From assembly GCA_030323885.1 (NCBI GenBank), contig CM059188.1:108612644-108676643 (forward strand): 64,000 nt of DNA. The letters run 5' to 3'. Below are positions 31,769 through 42,224 of this stretch, one piece after another. This stretch comes from Branchipolynoe longqiensis. Its lineage: Eukaryota; Annelida; Polychaeta; Phyllodocida; Polynoidae. Positions within the stretch are counted from its first letter, which is position 1. The number at the start of each line of letters is the position of its first letter. A program made the position numbers and the translations under genes. The notes beneath the pieces are model-generated. The model was given only the letters and a program-made list of their open reading frames with translations, had not been told where the DNA came from and did not search any database.

Positions 31769-32033
31769 AAGAGAAGGAGGGGGTGACCACCCCAATGATT
31801 TACTCAATTTATATTTGTTGCGAGATTGCATGGCGATTTGCTTTACTATAGGATATGAGAAGGAATGGTTGGGTCAATGTTAGATTAAAGTGCGTAATTA
31901 TTTAATATTTTACTATGTTGGCTGTGAAGCATCTGTATTGTCATAAACCTCGTTATACATCAAACAATATTAAATGCACATAGATAATATATAGCCCAAC
32001 ATACAATGATTGGTGTCATGAATTTATATATAT
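31769..32033. other. Unassigned spacer
   Basis: Nothing recognised. Confidence 0.35.
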
Positions 32034-32504
32034 GAGTCAGCCTCACGAAAATGGGCCAATTGGTGGTCAATTTAAGATGTTGTGCATTTCTTTGAAGTGT
32101 AGTGCATTTCTTTGTTTCATATTAAAATATCCTAGAAACAAATAAGGTTGTTGTATTTTCTCTATCTTTACATTCAGGATAACTTTAATGACTTTCCAAC
32201 ACCTACGTCAATGCTAAACTATAATTATACCGATCAACGCCGACATCCAATGCTCGACGCCGACAACTTTAACAGATGTCGGCATCGTAATTCTTAAAGT
32301 GTTGTGCATTTCTTTGTTTTATGTTAAATTATCCTATAAACAAATAAGGTTGTTGTATTTTCTCTACCTTTACATTCAGGATAAATTTAAGGACTTTGCA
32401 ACACCTCTGTAAATGCTAAACTATAATTATACCGATCGACACCGACATCCAATGCTCAACGCCGACAACTTTCCCCAATTGGCATATTTTCATGAGTCTG
32501 ACTC
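32034..32504. mobile_element. TIR element F, copy 1
   Basis: GAGTCAGCCTCACGAAAATG then GGCCAATTGG, and the inverse at the right (CCAATTGGCATATTTTCATG..GACTC). Two tandem internal units of about 190 bp each hold ACAAATAAGGTTGTTGTATT, CTAAACTATAATTATACCGA and GCCGACATCCAATGCT. No ORF. Confidence 0.9.
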
Positions 32505-32759
32505 ATTTATATATAATATATATATAATATATACATATATAATATATATATAATATATATAATATAAATATATAATATACATACATATATATATGTGTGT
32601 GTGTATTTGGTCATATGCAGTGTACATATACCGCATATGACTAAATATATAAATATATATATTTCTATATTATAAAATGAACAGTCTCCTCTGGTAGCCG
32701 CTGAATACTTCCTGCTGGTGAACACTTGAATTGTATTTCCTAATGAAAATCCTACCAGT
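32505..32759. repeat. TA-rich microsatellite and spacer
   Basis: ATATATAATATATA tracts at 32505-32600, a GTGTGT run at 32593, then unremarkable sequence. Confidence 0.75.
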
Positions 32760-33168
32760 TTACATGAAATAACCGCCTTATTATTATTAACGCGCTGTCA
32801 CGGAAACACTATAAGAAGTTACATGTCCCCCAATGCAAATAACGGATTATATTAGCCGGACTGCTCGCCGCTCGGGTTAGGCCTATTAGGCCTATCTCCC
32901 GGTCGGTCGTTATCTGTGCTATCGCCGGCCGGGCACGCAGTGGGAGCCGCCGGCAGTTATCGCCCATTGAGGGACTAATTCAGGTCGCGCTTCGGTGGCG
33001 CTGACTTGATCAGGCCTAGGATTAGGATGTGATCCGCCTAAGTGCTGCTGGAGCCTAACCCGGCTTTGTGGTGGCCTTACGTAGATCAGAGCACGCCGGC
33101 GATAGGCCTACCATACCAGCTGTTCTGTGAGCACTGATTGGTGCGAGCTGCCCGTTCAGGGCCTATTA
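32760..33168. promoter_or_regulatory. GC-rich unique block upstream of Dmbx
   Basis: Non-repetitive, CpG-containing block about 2.2-2.6 kb upstream of the Dmbx ATG. It has K50-homeodomain-type sites: CGGATTA at 32843-32849 (TAATCCG in reverse) and GGATTA at 33019-33024. It could be a regulatory element; this is inference from composition and motif only. Confidence 0.3.
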
Positions 33169-33523
33169 TTAAAGCTGCATAGTCCGATGGTTTAGAGTTT
33201 CTGTCATTTTCTGAGATAAATACATTAGATTGATCGCTATTAACTACCTTACCTTAGTTTGAAGTAACTTTTATTTTGGATGGTTAACTTTGGAGATATT
33301 TGAAGTACGACCATGCAAAATTAATTTAGGCAAGCACACCAAAACTGTGACACCATAGGCGTCTGCAGTAACCTGTTTTCTTAAATTGCATCTGTCTTCC
33401 CTTCATTATGATAACAAATGTTTAATAAGAGCATCAATATCTAAGTTAGATATGTAGAATCAAATCTAGATAATTGTTTTGGTTTTGAAAATTTGATATT
33501 ATCATCGGACCATGCAACTTTAA
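33169..33523 (+). mobile_element. MITE family A, full copy
   Basis: TTAAAGCTGCATAGTCCGAT to CATCGGACCATGCAACTTTAA, 355 bp. Confidence 0.88.
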
Positions 33524-34137
33524 CAAGCCTGACGACTAATGCCTAACACCGGGCTGTGTCACCGTCAGGCAGAGTTCAGGGTGTATGGATCATCAGCATG
33601 TGTTTGTGTCCATTTGGAATATGGATGTTGTTGTTGTGTTGGGTGTGGTGTTTGGGGTGTGGTGTGTGTGGAGGGTGGGGTGTGTAGGATATGAGGTGTT
33701 GGATGTTGGGTGTTGGATGTGGGTGTTGGATTTTGGGTGTTGGATTTTTGGTGTTGGATGTGGGGTGTTGGATGTGGGGTGTTTGATTGTGAGTGTTGGA
33801 TGTGGGGTTTGGGATTTTGGGTGTTGGATGTGGGGTGTCGAGTGTGGGGTGTGGGTGTGGGTGTTGGTGTGATTATAGAACCTGATTTACAAACATTTTG
33901 ATGATGGGCATCATCATCGCTATCGCCACCACCACTGCCACCATCACCACCACCACCATCACGATCACCACCACCATCGCTATCACCAGCACTGCCACGC
34001 CACAATCACTACCATTAAAATGTTCATATATATATATATAGCCAGGAGTGTATGACGACATTGGATATATTTGCTGGGGCAATTGAAATGGAGCGTAAAT
34101 TGTTTCTCTTGCCGAAAAAACACCATTTTGCTTACCA
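33524..34137. repeat. GGTGTTGGATGTG minisatellite and CAC repeats
   Basis: 33625-33875 is a GT/GGA-rich minisatellite. 33915-34005 is (ACCACC/ATC)n. A short TA run lies at 34026-34041. The open frames are compositional. Confidence 0.85.
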
Positions 34138-34367
34138 ACCAGACGGGATGGCTGAGTGAGTTAGAGCGTCCGCCTCCCGTGTTGGTAGCTGGTGGGAAGT
34201 GGGTTCGAATCCTGGTCGAGTCAAACCAATGACATAAAAATTTATACTTGTCGCTTCTTAGCCAGACACTCGGCATTACTAGGATAGGGCAAGGAGCAGT
34301 GGAATGAGGAATACCAGTCGTCTGCGACTGAAATTTCCCCTGCTTAAACAAATAATGTACCCCCAAA
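34138..34367 (+). mobile_element. tRNA-headed SINE, head A with alternative tail (A2)
   Basis: CCAGACGGGATGGCTGAGTG head, GTGGGTTCGAATCCTGGTCG B box, common body up to AGGGCAAGGAGC, then the alternative 3' part AGTGGAATGAGGAATACCAG, CGACTGAAATTTCCCCTGCT, ending near AATGTACCCCC. Confidence 0.9.
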
Positions 34368-34534
34368 AAAACAAAGAAACCTGTTGTTTGCGTTCCTTCC
34401 ATATTTATGCGCAAAGGGGACAGGCACACCTAGTTCATCTGTATTGCTGTGTATCTCTTGAAAAAAGATAGTGGTTTTGCTTCTTAACTGTTGATTTATC
34501 TGTATTTTGGCAGAGTGACGCACAACTCTTTTGT
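34368..34534. other. Unassigned spacer
   Basis: Nothing recognised. Confidence 0.3.
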
Positions 34535-34875
34535 CGGTTTTGTTTGTTTGTTGTTGTTTTACGTCCTAGCAACATCATATCAGGATGGGTACCGACTTGT
34601 GACAGTGCGCACTCATGGTGACATTTTAGTGCTGCCCCACTGGAAGGACCAGGCCACCAGCACCATGACTTGATATCCCACTCAGTCACATTATCCTGAC
34701 ACTGAGCCAACCAGTCCTTGCCCTATCCTAATAATGCCGAGCGCCAGGCTAGGAAGTGACAAGTATCAATTCTTAAGTCATTGGTTTGACTCGACCAGGG
34801 TTCGAACACACGACCCCACGATCTACCAACACGGGAGACGGATGCTCTAACTCATTCGGCCATCCCGTCTGGTCT
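34535..34875 (-). mobile_element. tRNA-headed SINE, head A with tail a
   Basis: Complete-looking minus-strand copy: CCAGACGGGATGGCCGAATG head, GTGTTGGTAGATCGTGGGGT, common body, tail GACGTAAAACAACAACAAAC. Confidence 0.92.
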
Positions 34876-35490
34876 CTGTTGTCAGTAATGTACTGTAGAG
34901 ATGGTTGAGCTTTACAGGGCGGCGAGATGTTGGGTACCAGCGAGAATGCACCTGATGGACGGGCGATAATAGGTGTCAATCGGAAGTAGCTGTGTGGAGG
35001 TAAAAAAATAACTGACATTCCTCTGGCGGCATCAACAAATGACAAATATGCACTACAAATATATATTGTAGCAAATTAAAATAGACTCTACCATTAATTT
35101 GATTCATTTACTAACCAATACCTGCAATTAATATTGTGTGACGTATTATATAGCTAATAATAAGCTAGTTACATGTTCACAGCTAAAAGTAGCCAAGCAA
35201 GGGTAGTTGCCCTTTCTACATAATTTATATGTGGGATTGCGTTAGTCTGTCAATAATTCGTGTACTCAGTAGTAATGCACAGGTCTATCTCAAAGTGGAT
35301 ACATTTTATTTTGCACTTTTCACTTCAAGTAATTCAAGTTCAACTTTGATTTGACCAGTCAGTGAACCTAAGCAAGATGGCCGACGCAGAATGTGTAGGG
35401 GAGAGAGGGAGAGGGCAGGGAGTAGGTGGGGGTGGGTGCGGGTTAGGTGGGTATTGGCGAGTGCAAATGCCAGTGATATAAGATTGCTAT
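34876..35490. other. Unassigned spacer
   Basis: Nothing recognised in about 600 bp. Confidence 0.4.
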
Positions 35491-36015
35491 AGCATGGTAT
35501 AATATTGATATAATATTAATATAATATTGATTTAATGTTGATATAATATTACTATGAATGATATTGATATACTATTGATATAATATTGATATAATATTGA
35601 TATAATATTGATATAATATTGATATAATATTGATATAATATTGATGTAATATTGATGTAAAATGTATGTAATGTTGATGTAATGTTGATGTAATGTTATG
35701 TAATATTGATGTAATATTGATGTAATATGGATGTAATATAGATGTAATATGGATGTAATATCGGTGCAATATCGGTGCAATATCGATGTAATATTGATGT
35801 AATATTGATTTAATATTGATGTAATATCGGTGCAATATTGATGTAATATTGATGTAATATTGATGTAATATTGATGTAATATTGATGTAATATTGATGTA
35901 ATATGGATATAATAATGATGTAACATTGATATATTATCAATATAATATTGATATGGCATTGGTATGGTATTGATCTGATATTGATACATTATTAATGTAG
36001 TGTTGATGTATTGAT
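35491..36015. repeat. 11-bp AT minisatellite (TGATATAATAT)n
   Basis: About 45 units, with TGATGTAATAT and CGGTGCAATAT variants clustered in the middle. Because 11 is not a multiple of 3, overlapping minus-strand frames all read ITSILHQYY-type repeats. Confidence 0.93.
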
Positions 36016-36734
36016 ATACTATCATTTAATGATTATATAATATTTATGATGTAAAAGCGATAATTTAATCATAGTAACATAAATGATAAATTGATATATA
36101 TATATATTACTTTTATAAGTGAGATTTATATATATTATTTGTATAAGTGATACCTACACGGATTATTCCCATGTTAAGGTTAATGCTCTCGGGACCGCCA
36201 TATAAACCCACACGTGCGCCGCCCCCTGCCCGGCCCGGCCGGCCCCCTACCCGGCCCGGCCCCCTGCCCGGCCCGCCCTCTCCGCCCTCTCCACCCTCTC
36301 CGCCCTCTCCGCCCTCTCCACCCACTCCGCCCACTCCGAACTATATTCCTAAACCTTCGCCCCAACCCTCCCATGCACAGGTGCGCTGGGGTCGTTTTCC
36401 CACTCCACCACCCCACACACCGCCACTCCACTCACACACAAATACACACATAAACACACATAAACACACACAAACACACACACAAACACACACACCAGCG
36501 GGGATTAGTCCCAGCAACGGAAGCCGGCCACACTCGTACTCGTAGTGCCCCCTGGTGGCGAGTGACGCTGAGGGACGCTCGGCGGGGACCTGCTTTACAA
36601 GCACTTCTTTAACCATTTCTTCTCACGCACCCGCCCGACAAATAAATCAATCAATCAATCAATCAAGTGACATCAGCTAATTTTTAAGGCCAAGCCACAT
36701 ACCATGTGAAAACTGGTCTATTCTCTACATAGCG
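36016..36734. repeat. Spacer with GC-rich and CA-rich low complexity
   Basis: 36215-36335 has CGGCCCGGCC and (CCGCCCTCT)n repeats. 36433-36500 is ACACACAAA-rich. 36641-36668 is (ATCA)n. The proline/arginine-rich frames are compositional. Confidence 0.75.
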
Positions 36735-36802
36735 GTTCCCGTCCTGATATGACCTTAGATGTTGCTAGGATGTAAAACAACAAACAAACAAACAAACAAA
36801 CA
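36735..36802 (+). mobile_element. SINE 3' tail fragment, type a
   Basis: CCCGTCCTGATATGACCTTA, GATGTTGCTAGGATGTAAA, (ACAA)n tail. Confidence 0.85.
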
Positions 36803-37184
36803 TAGCGGTTTAATTGTTTTAATCTCCCAACAACCAATTTTTTTTAAATCCATGCACAAAGACACCTCCCCTCACTGCACCTCTGCATCACTTGTGATTT
36901 GTGCCACACATTCCCTACATTCCTCGGGAAACACTCCATTATAATACTGCACCAGGTTGTCAAATGAGTCCATGGTTATAGAATCATCTATGCGCTTAAT
37001 GTGCGATGTTCTCCCAATAATCCATTAGGTGTTTTTTTAGGCTGCTTAAAGTTTCCTATTAATAATTATATCCTTTTTAAAAGACATATTCGTACACGGC
37101 GAGTGGTGCTGATGATATTGGGGTGCATTGGTCCAGCTAATCTGAAAAAGAATAGTTTCAAGACTACATATGCTATGATATCGT
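36803..37184. other. Unassigned spacer
   Basis: Nothing recognised. Confidence 0.4.
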
Positions 37185-37660
37185 CCCGCCCCCTCTCCCC
37201 CTCTCCCTCCCCTCCCTCTCTCCATCTCTCTACCCCTCTCTCTTTCTATTTCCATCTCCCCCTCCCCCCCCCCCTTCCCCCCTCGCGCGTCTCTCAAAGT
37301 GATTGCTTCCCGCGCATGGGGTCGAGGGTTCTAACTCCGGCCGAGTAAAACCCGAGACTTCCAACATAGACACATTCACAACCACTATTTTTTCATTATC
37401 TCCATCCCCCCAGCCCTTGTCTCTCTCTCTCGCTCTCTCTCTCGCTCTCTCTCTCTCTCCCCTCTCTCTCTCTCTCCCTCCCCCTCTCTCTCTCCCTCCC
37501 TCTCTCTCCCTCTTTCTCCCGCTCGTCCACTCTATCCCTCTCTGTCTCTCTCTTCCTTTCTCGTCCTTTCCCATGATCTCTCGCCCTTTCTCGCCCTTTC
37601 TCGCCCTTTCTCATCCGTCTAGCCCTTTCTCGCGGTCTTTCTCGCGCCCTCTCATGTTTT
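37185..37660. repeat. CT-rich low complexity
   Basis: (CTCTCTCCCT)n in two blocks, 37190-37290 and 37418-37640. The intervening 37295-37400 is not identified. Confidence 0.85.
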
Positions 37661-37671
37661 CCTTGTGTCCC

Positions 37672-38012
37672 ACACCTGGATGTGGTGGCCTAATCGGTAT
37701 AGCGCTGACCACCCATGCAGGAGATCGCGAGTTTGGTTCCCGGTCGAATCAAACCAATGACTTATAAAATTGATACTTGTCACTTCCTAGTTTGGCGCTC
37801 AGCATTAATAGGATAGAGTAGGGACTGGTCAGCTCAGTGTCAGGATAATGTGACTGAGTGGAATATCAAGTCATGGTGCTAGTGCTCTGATTTCCCAGTG
37901 GGGCAGCACTATAAACTCACCATGAGTGTGCACTGTCACAAGTCGGTACCTGCCCCGATGTGACCTTAGATGTTGCCACGCCATAAAACTCCAACAACCA
38001 ACCAACCATCTC
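37672..38012 (+). mobile_element. tRNA-headed SINE, head type B
   Basis: Plus-strand near full copy, GATGTGGTGGCCTAATCGGT head to AAAACTCCAACAACCAACC tail. Confidence 0.88.
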
Positions 38013-38629
38013 GTCCCAGGCAGACGACAACCAACGAGAGTCTTCTCGGCGTTGGCGCCAAATCGTTCGGCGCGGGGGGTTCTGGGAACGGCTGGCTGTT
38101 GAAAACGCGGTTGATCTCGACTACGATAACGGTGTGATCTTAGCCACTTTTGGCGGCTTTGTGAGCGGAGCCCCGGTGTTTGTCGAACGGAGGGTCTAAC
38201 AATGGCGGACAGCGTTCGGGCATTGTGTACGACCAGCTGCCGTGAACCTCACACACCCCGGCGTCACCTCGTTCACACCCCGGCCGCAACCCCTCACACC
38301 CCCCGGTACAGACACCATACCCACAGCGCCCCGCCGACCTCCCCCTCCCCCTCCCCCTCCCAGCCCGCCGGCCCCCGCCCCCCCACTCACCGCCCACGGC
38401 CCCGACCCCCACCTCAACCCCGCCCGCCCACACCCACCACACACACAGGTCTATTTACCTGTTTCACACCCCTCTGTATCAACACACCGGTCAGTCCCTT
38501 GTGGCCACACCCAACGCGATATGAACCCCCGAACCCTCCTAATCCCTAATCCACATGCGCTCTACTGCCATCTCCGCTTCTATAATATGCCTACACGTGC
38601 ATATGTCTCCAGGCGGGATAATATGTGAA
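38013..38629. other. CpG-rich then C-rich spacer
   Basis: 38035-38235 is CpG-rich and includes TTGGCGCCAAA (E2F-like palindrome). An ATG in good context (AACAATGGCG at 38202) opens MADSVRALCTTSCREPHTP before running into C-rich low complexity at 38270-38440. Too weak to call a gene. Confidence 0.35.
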
Positions 38630-40110
38630 ATAGGGAGAAGTGAAGACAGGGGTACCACAGGGATCTACCCTGGGCACACTATTATTCTTAATCTACATCA
38701 ACGACTTCCCACTAGTACTTGAAAAAGTAAAGGGAAGCATATTTGCTGATGATGTGGCACTGGTAGCTACAGACGCTGATATAAAAGGGGCTGAATCCAA
38801 AATGAATCATGATTTAGAAAGAGTAAACCATTGGAAAAAGGAAAATAAACTATCCATAAATATTATAAAAACTAAATATGTAATATTTGCAACTAAAACT
38901 AAATGTTCCAGCTCACCAATTGTCAGTATAAAAATAGGAGAGTGTATATTTAAGGAGGCTCTAAGTTATAAATATTTAGGTACTACACTTGACCCTACAC
39001 TGTTAGGAACCAGTCAATTAAAAAGGATTAACAGAACATTGGCAGCTAAAATGAACACCTTCAGGAAAATAAGGCATTATATGAACGAAGAGACTGCTCT
39101 TCTATTGTACAAAACCACAATACTGCCCATCATTGATTATAATGACATAATATATAATATACTAACTAAAAAGCAGCAAACAAAGCTCCAAACTATACAA
39201 AATAGAGGGTTGTGCACAGTATTTAAAGGAAAAACACTATATACCATTGCGATGCGCAATAAAGCTAAACTAGATGCCCTAAATATTCGCAGAGACAAGC
39301 ACCTATTAGGCCTAATGTACCACCGCACGAAAGACTCATATTACAGAGACACACCTACACAAGTCACACATGCAACACAAGCCACCCTACTGGAAGTGCC
39401 GCATGTTAAAACTAGTAAAATGAAAAAGTCACCAGTTGTTCTAGGGGGAGCACTCTGGAACCAACTACCAGCACATGTCAGGAACAGTGATTGTTACAAA
39501 ACTTTCGAGATAAACCTCCATGCACATTTAAATCAACCAACCTAGGCCAAAGCAGATCAATACCACACTGGGGTTGGTGTTGCCATTCCTTTCCTTGTCC
39601 CCCCGCTTCCCCTCCCCCCAAACAAACAAACATACACTGTAAACTCAACCAGTAGCGGCCATCTAGACCAAAAAAAACATCTACAACGGAAACAGTGAGC
39701 CTGGAAATGATTCTAGTTGGATCCTACTGAGGTACATGATTAATCAATATTAACCTACTTACTAACTCAATAGGCCCCACCTGAGATTACCATGAACACA
39801 AGTTCAATCACAAAGGCCCACCCTACATCCCCATTCACCCTTTCAACGAGTATGTTACTACTTGAAAGATAATCAGTTATGCCCCACCCCCTACTAACGC
39901 CTACCATACTAGTCTAACATAGTTCCCTCCCCATATATGTTTCTTTTTTCTCTCATCTTGTTCTTTACCTATTACTCATGTACCGATGTTTTGCTTATTT
40001 CCCTGTAATTGTCTATCTGTATATTGTTGTAGATTTGTTTACTGTGTAGAGGCGATTGTAATTAGGACTGGAAGACCAGAAAACAAAACAAAAACAAACA
40101 AAAATGCAAT
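38630..40110 (+). mobile_element. 5'-truncated LINE with open reverse-transcriptase frame
   Basis: A 5'-truncated non-LTR retrotransposon. The frame 38640-39545 (below) is followed by a 3' UTR of about 0.55 kb ending in an A-rich AAACAAAACAAAAACAAAC tail. The flanks share a diverged stretch (CATCTCCGCTTCTAT near 38569, CATCTCCACTTCTAT near 40149), unexplained. Confidence 0.88.
38640..39545 (+). CDS. LINE reverse transcriptase, C-terminal two thirds
   Basis: 301 open codons opening with GTG just after an in-frame TAG, so the true start is lost with the truncated 5' end. Visible motifs are TGVPQGSTLGTLLFLIYIND (residues 3-22, RT palm before the catalytic box) and FADD at residues 35-38. Further on are NKLSINIIKTKY and SYKYLGTTLD, then a thumb and C-terminal region with ALWNQLPAHVRNS. 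This C-terminus (LW..LP..VR...) is usual for jockey/CR1-type LINE proteins. It lacks the endonuclease and RT fingers. No stop interrupts it, so the insertion may be fairly young. Biochemically it would copy LINE RNA at a nicked target if complete; this copy cannot. Confidence 0.88.
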   Translation: MKTGVPQGSTLGTLLFLIYINDFPLVLEKVKGSIFADDVALVATDADIKGAESKMNHDLERVNHWKKENKLSINIIKTKYVIFATKTKCSSSPIVSIKIGECIFKEALSYKYLGTTLDPTLLGTSQLKRINRTLAAKMNTFRKIRHYMNEETALLLYKTTILPIIDYNDIIYNILTKKQQTKLQTIQNRGLCTVFKGKTLYTIAMRNKAKLDALNIRRDKHLLGLMYHRTKDSYYRDTPTQVTHATQATLLEVPHVKTSKMKKSPVVLGGALWNQLPAHVRNSDCYKTFEINLHAHLNQPT

Positions 40111-40254
40111 ATCTGAGTATATTTGTTATATATATATATATCTACTCCCATCTCCACTTCTATCAAGTATACTACACGTGAATATATAGATAATTGTTTT
40201 AACTTCTTTTTTCTTATTTAAGATTTATACAGCCTATCATGGATAAGTCTGAAT

Positions 40255-40384
40255 TGTCATGTTTTCACCATTAGAGCGTTGGTCGATAGAAAGCCCGAGC
40301 CTACACTTATACCGACCCAAGGGATTTTTAATCTCCCACAACATATAGACATGGTATGAGAGCAACTGGCCTTTGATGACCCCC
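40255..40384 (-). mobile_element. SINE family C, copy 2 (body only)
   Basis: Reverse of 15400-15535: CATCAAAGGCCAGTTGCTCT, AAAAATCCCTTGGGTCGG, GGGCTTTCTATCGACCAACG. The tRNA head is missing. Confidence 0.82.
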
Positions 40385-40395
40385 TTAAGCTAGGA

Positions 40396-40726
40396 ACCGG
40401 GTGCGGTAGTCGAATCGGCAGAGCCCGTGCCTCGCATGTGGAGGGTCGGGAGTTTGGTTCCCGGTGGAGTCAAACCAATGACTTGTATAATTAATACTTG
40501 TCGATTCCTAGCCTGGCGCTCGACATTAATAGGATAGGGCAAGGACTGGTTAGCTCAGTGTCAGGATAATGTGACTGGGTGGGATATCGGGTCATGCTGC
40601 TGGTGGCTTAATTTCCCAGTGGGGCAGCACTATACAGTTCCCATGGGTTTGCACTGTCACAAGTTGGTACCCTTCCTGATATGACCTTAGATGTTGCCAG
40701 GATGTAAAACTCTAACAACCAACCAA
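40396..40726 (+). mobile_element. tRNA-headed SINE, head type B, with 12-bp TSD
   Basis: Complete copy: head CCGGGTGCGGTAGTCGAATC, tail AAAACTCTAACAACCAACC. CTTAAGCTAGGA flanks it at 40384-40395 and 40727-40738. The target sits at the boundary of SINE C and MITE V. Confidence 0.94.
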
Positions 40727-40727
40727 C

Positions 40728-41020
40728 TTAAGCTAGGATTCCATATACATGGTATGTGGAATGCGACTGTGAATGTGACGTAAAATGGAAGACATGTAAA
40801 TAGAATACAAAAAGATTCCATTATGTCCAACTGGAAATGCGATTTACGTAGACAGCAAACTGGATCGCTCCATGTAGCGATTGGTGTGAATGTGTATACA
40901 AAATGGAATGGACTGATTGAAAATGCATATTTATGGGAGCGCACAAATCACATACCTCAAATATATTCACATTTACCTACCATATACTGCATACCGCGTA
41001 TATGGAATTCTAGCTTTACA
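40728..41020. mobile_element. MITE V
   Basis: TTAAGCTAGGATTCCATATA then CATGGTATG on the left, and CATACCGCGTATATGGAATT then CTAGCTTTA on the right, inverted. The interior has ATTCCATT motifs and no ORF. Confidence 0.82.
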
Positions 41021-41097
41021 TGAGTGCAGGCCACACTGTGACAAAAAAGTTGGCTTCCTGTCTCTGATAAGTTATAGTTGGAAGCTGCTCATTGAAC

Positions 41098-41436
41098 GAA
41101 GGTTGGTTGGTTGGTTGTTGGAGTTTTACGTCCTGGCAAAATCTAAGGTCATAATCCTCATATCAGGACTGGTACCGACTTCTGACAGTGTGCACTCATG
41201 GTGACTTTATAGTGCTGGGAAATCAGGCTGCTGTCACCATGACCGGATATCCCACTCAGTCACATTATCCTGACACTGAGCCAACCAGTCGTTGCTCAAT
41301 CCTATTAATGTTGAGTGCCAGGCTACGAAGTGACAAGTATCAATTTTGTAAGTCATTAGTTTGACTCGACCGGGAACCAAACTCCCGATCTCCCGCACGC
41401 GAGACTTGCGCTTTGCCATTTCGGCCAGCGAACCCG
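41098..41436 (-). mobile_element. tRNA-headed SINE, head type B
   Basis: Minus-strand near full copy: CCGGGTTCGCTGGCCGAAAT head, common body lacking about 15 bp near GGGGCAGC, tail CTCCAACAACCAACCAACC. Confidence 0.88.
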
Positions 41437-41599
41437 GTTGGTTGGTTTTTTACAAAGGATCGGCATTTGATACCTTTTGTAACACCTCTTACAGGGTCAA
41501 GGCACGGTCAAGCCAGTTCTCCTGGATTAGCGTGCAAATGCCCTCATTATACGATACTGAGGTAGGGAATAGAGACAGCATAGTTTTACATTGGGGTAT
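41437..41599. other. Unassigned spacer
   Basis: Nothing recognised. Confidence 0.3.
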
Positions 41600-41716
41600 G
41601 GTTAACCAGTGGGGCAGCACTATAAAGTCACCATGAGCACGGACTGTCATAAGTCGGTACCCGTCCTGATACCACCTTATGCGTTGCTAGGACGAAAAAC
41701 AACAACAAACAAACAA
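41600..41716 (+). mobile_element. SINE 3' half, tail a
   Basis: CAGTGGGGCAGCACTATAAA to GGACGAAAAACAACAACAAAC. Confidence 0.85.
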
Positions 41717-41744
41717 ATCAAATTACTAATTTTGTTGTTAATTC

Positions 41745-41822
41745 ATTGATTAAGCAGGAGGCATTTCAGTCACTGACAACTGGTCTTCCTCATTCCAATG
41801 TTGCTTGTCCTATCATAATCAT
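41745..41822 (-). mobile_element. Alternative SINE tail (A2) fragment
   Basis: Reverse complement matches the A2 3' part: GGAATGAGGAAGACCAGTTG, CAGTGACTGAAATGCCTCCT, GCTTAATCAA. Confidence 0.75.
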
Positions 41823-41827
41823 GTCAA

Positions 41828-42064
41828 AAAGGAAAGTTTGTTTTATTTAACGACGCCTCTAGAGCGCCACATTGATTTCTATCATCGGCTATTGGACGTC
41901 AAACACATGGTCATTCTGACACATTTCTTTGGAGGAAACCCGCTGCCGCCACATAGGCTACTCTTTCAGATAAGCAACAAGGGGTCTTTTATATGCACTT
42001 TCCCACAGAGAGGGCAGCACATATCACAGCCTTTGATGAACCAGTTGTGGACCACGGGTTTCCC
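41828..42064 (+). mobile_element. Repeat W (mollusc-typical interspersed repeat)
   Basis: AAAGTTTGTTTTATTTAACG, ATCATCGGCTATTGGACGTC, GGAGGAAACCCGCTG, TCTTTTATATGCACTTTCCC and CACAGCCTTTGATGAACCAG. I recall this pattern as a widespread molluscan repeat. Short reverse pieces also lie at 31578-31635 and 43508-43568. Confidence 0.8.
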
Positions 42065-42224
42065 ATCATAGTAATGTCGAGCACCAGGCTAGATGTAGTG
42101 ACAGGTATAATTTCTATAAATCATTAGTTCGAACCCATGACCTGAGTATGAGAAGCGGTGCCCATTCGTCACGATATTTGGCCATTCTGTTACCAACGGA
42201 AACGCATGAAACTTGTGTCCTAAT
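42065..42224 (-). mobile_element. SINE-like fragment and spacer
   Basis: 42070-42135 is a minus-strand SINE body start (TAGCCTGGTGCTCGACATTA, AATGATTTATAG) with GGTTCGAACT. The remainder is unassigned. Confidence 0.5.

Noticed and set aside
35532..36025. ITSILHQYY-repeat proteins
   Set aside because: 11-bp AT minisatellite; all frames give the same type of peptide.
38202..38549. Gene starting MADSVRAL
   Set aside because: Good start context in a CpG-rich patch, but the frame dissolves into C-rich low complexity within 25 codons and no convincing donor is seen.
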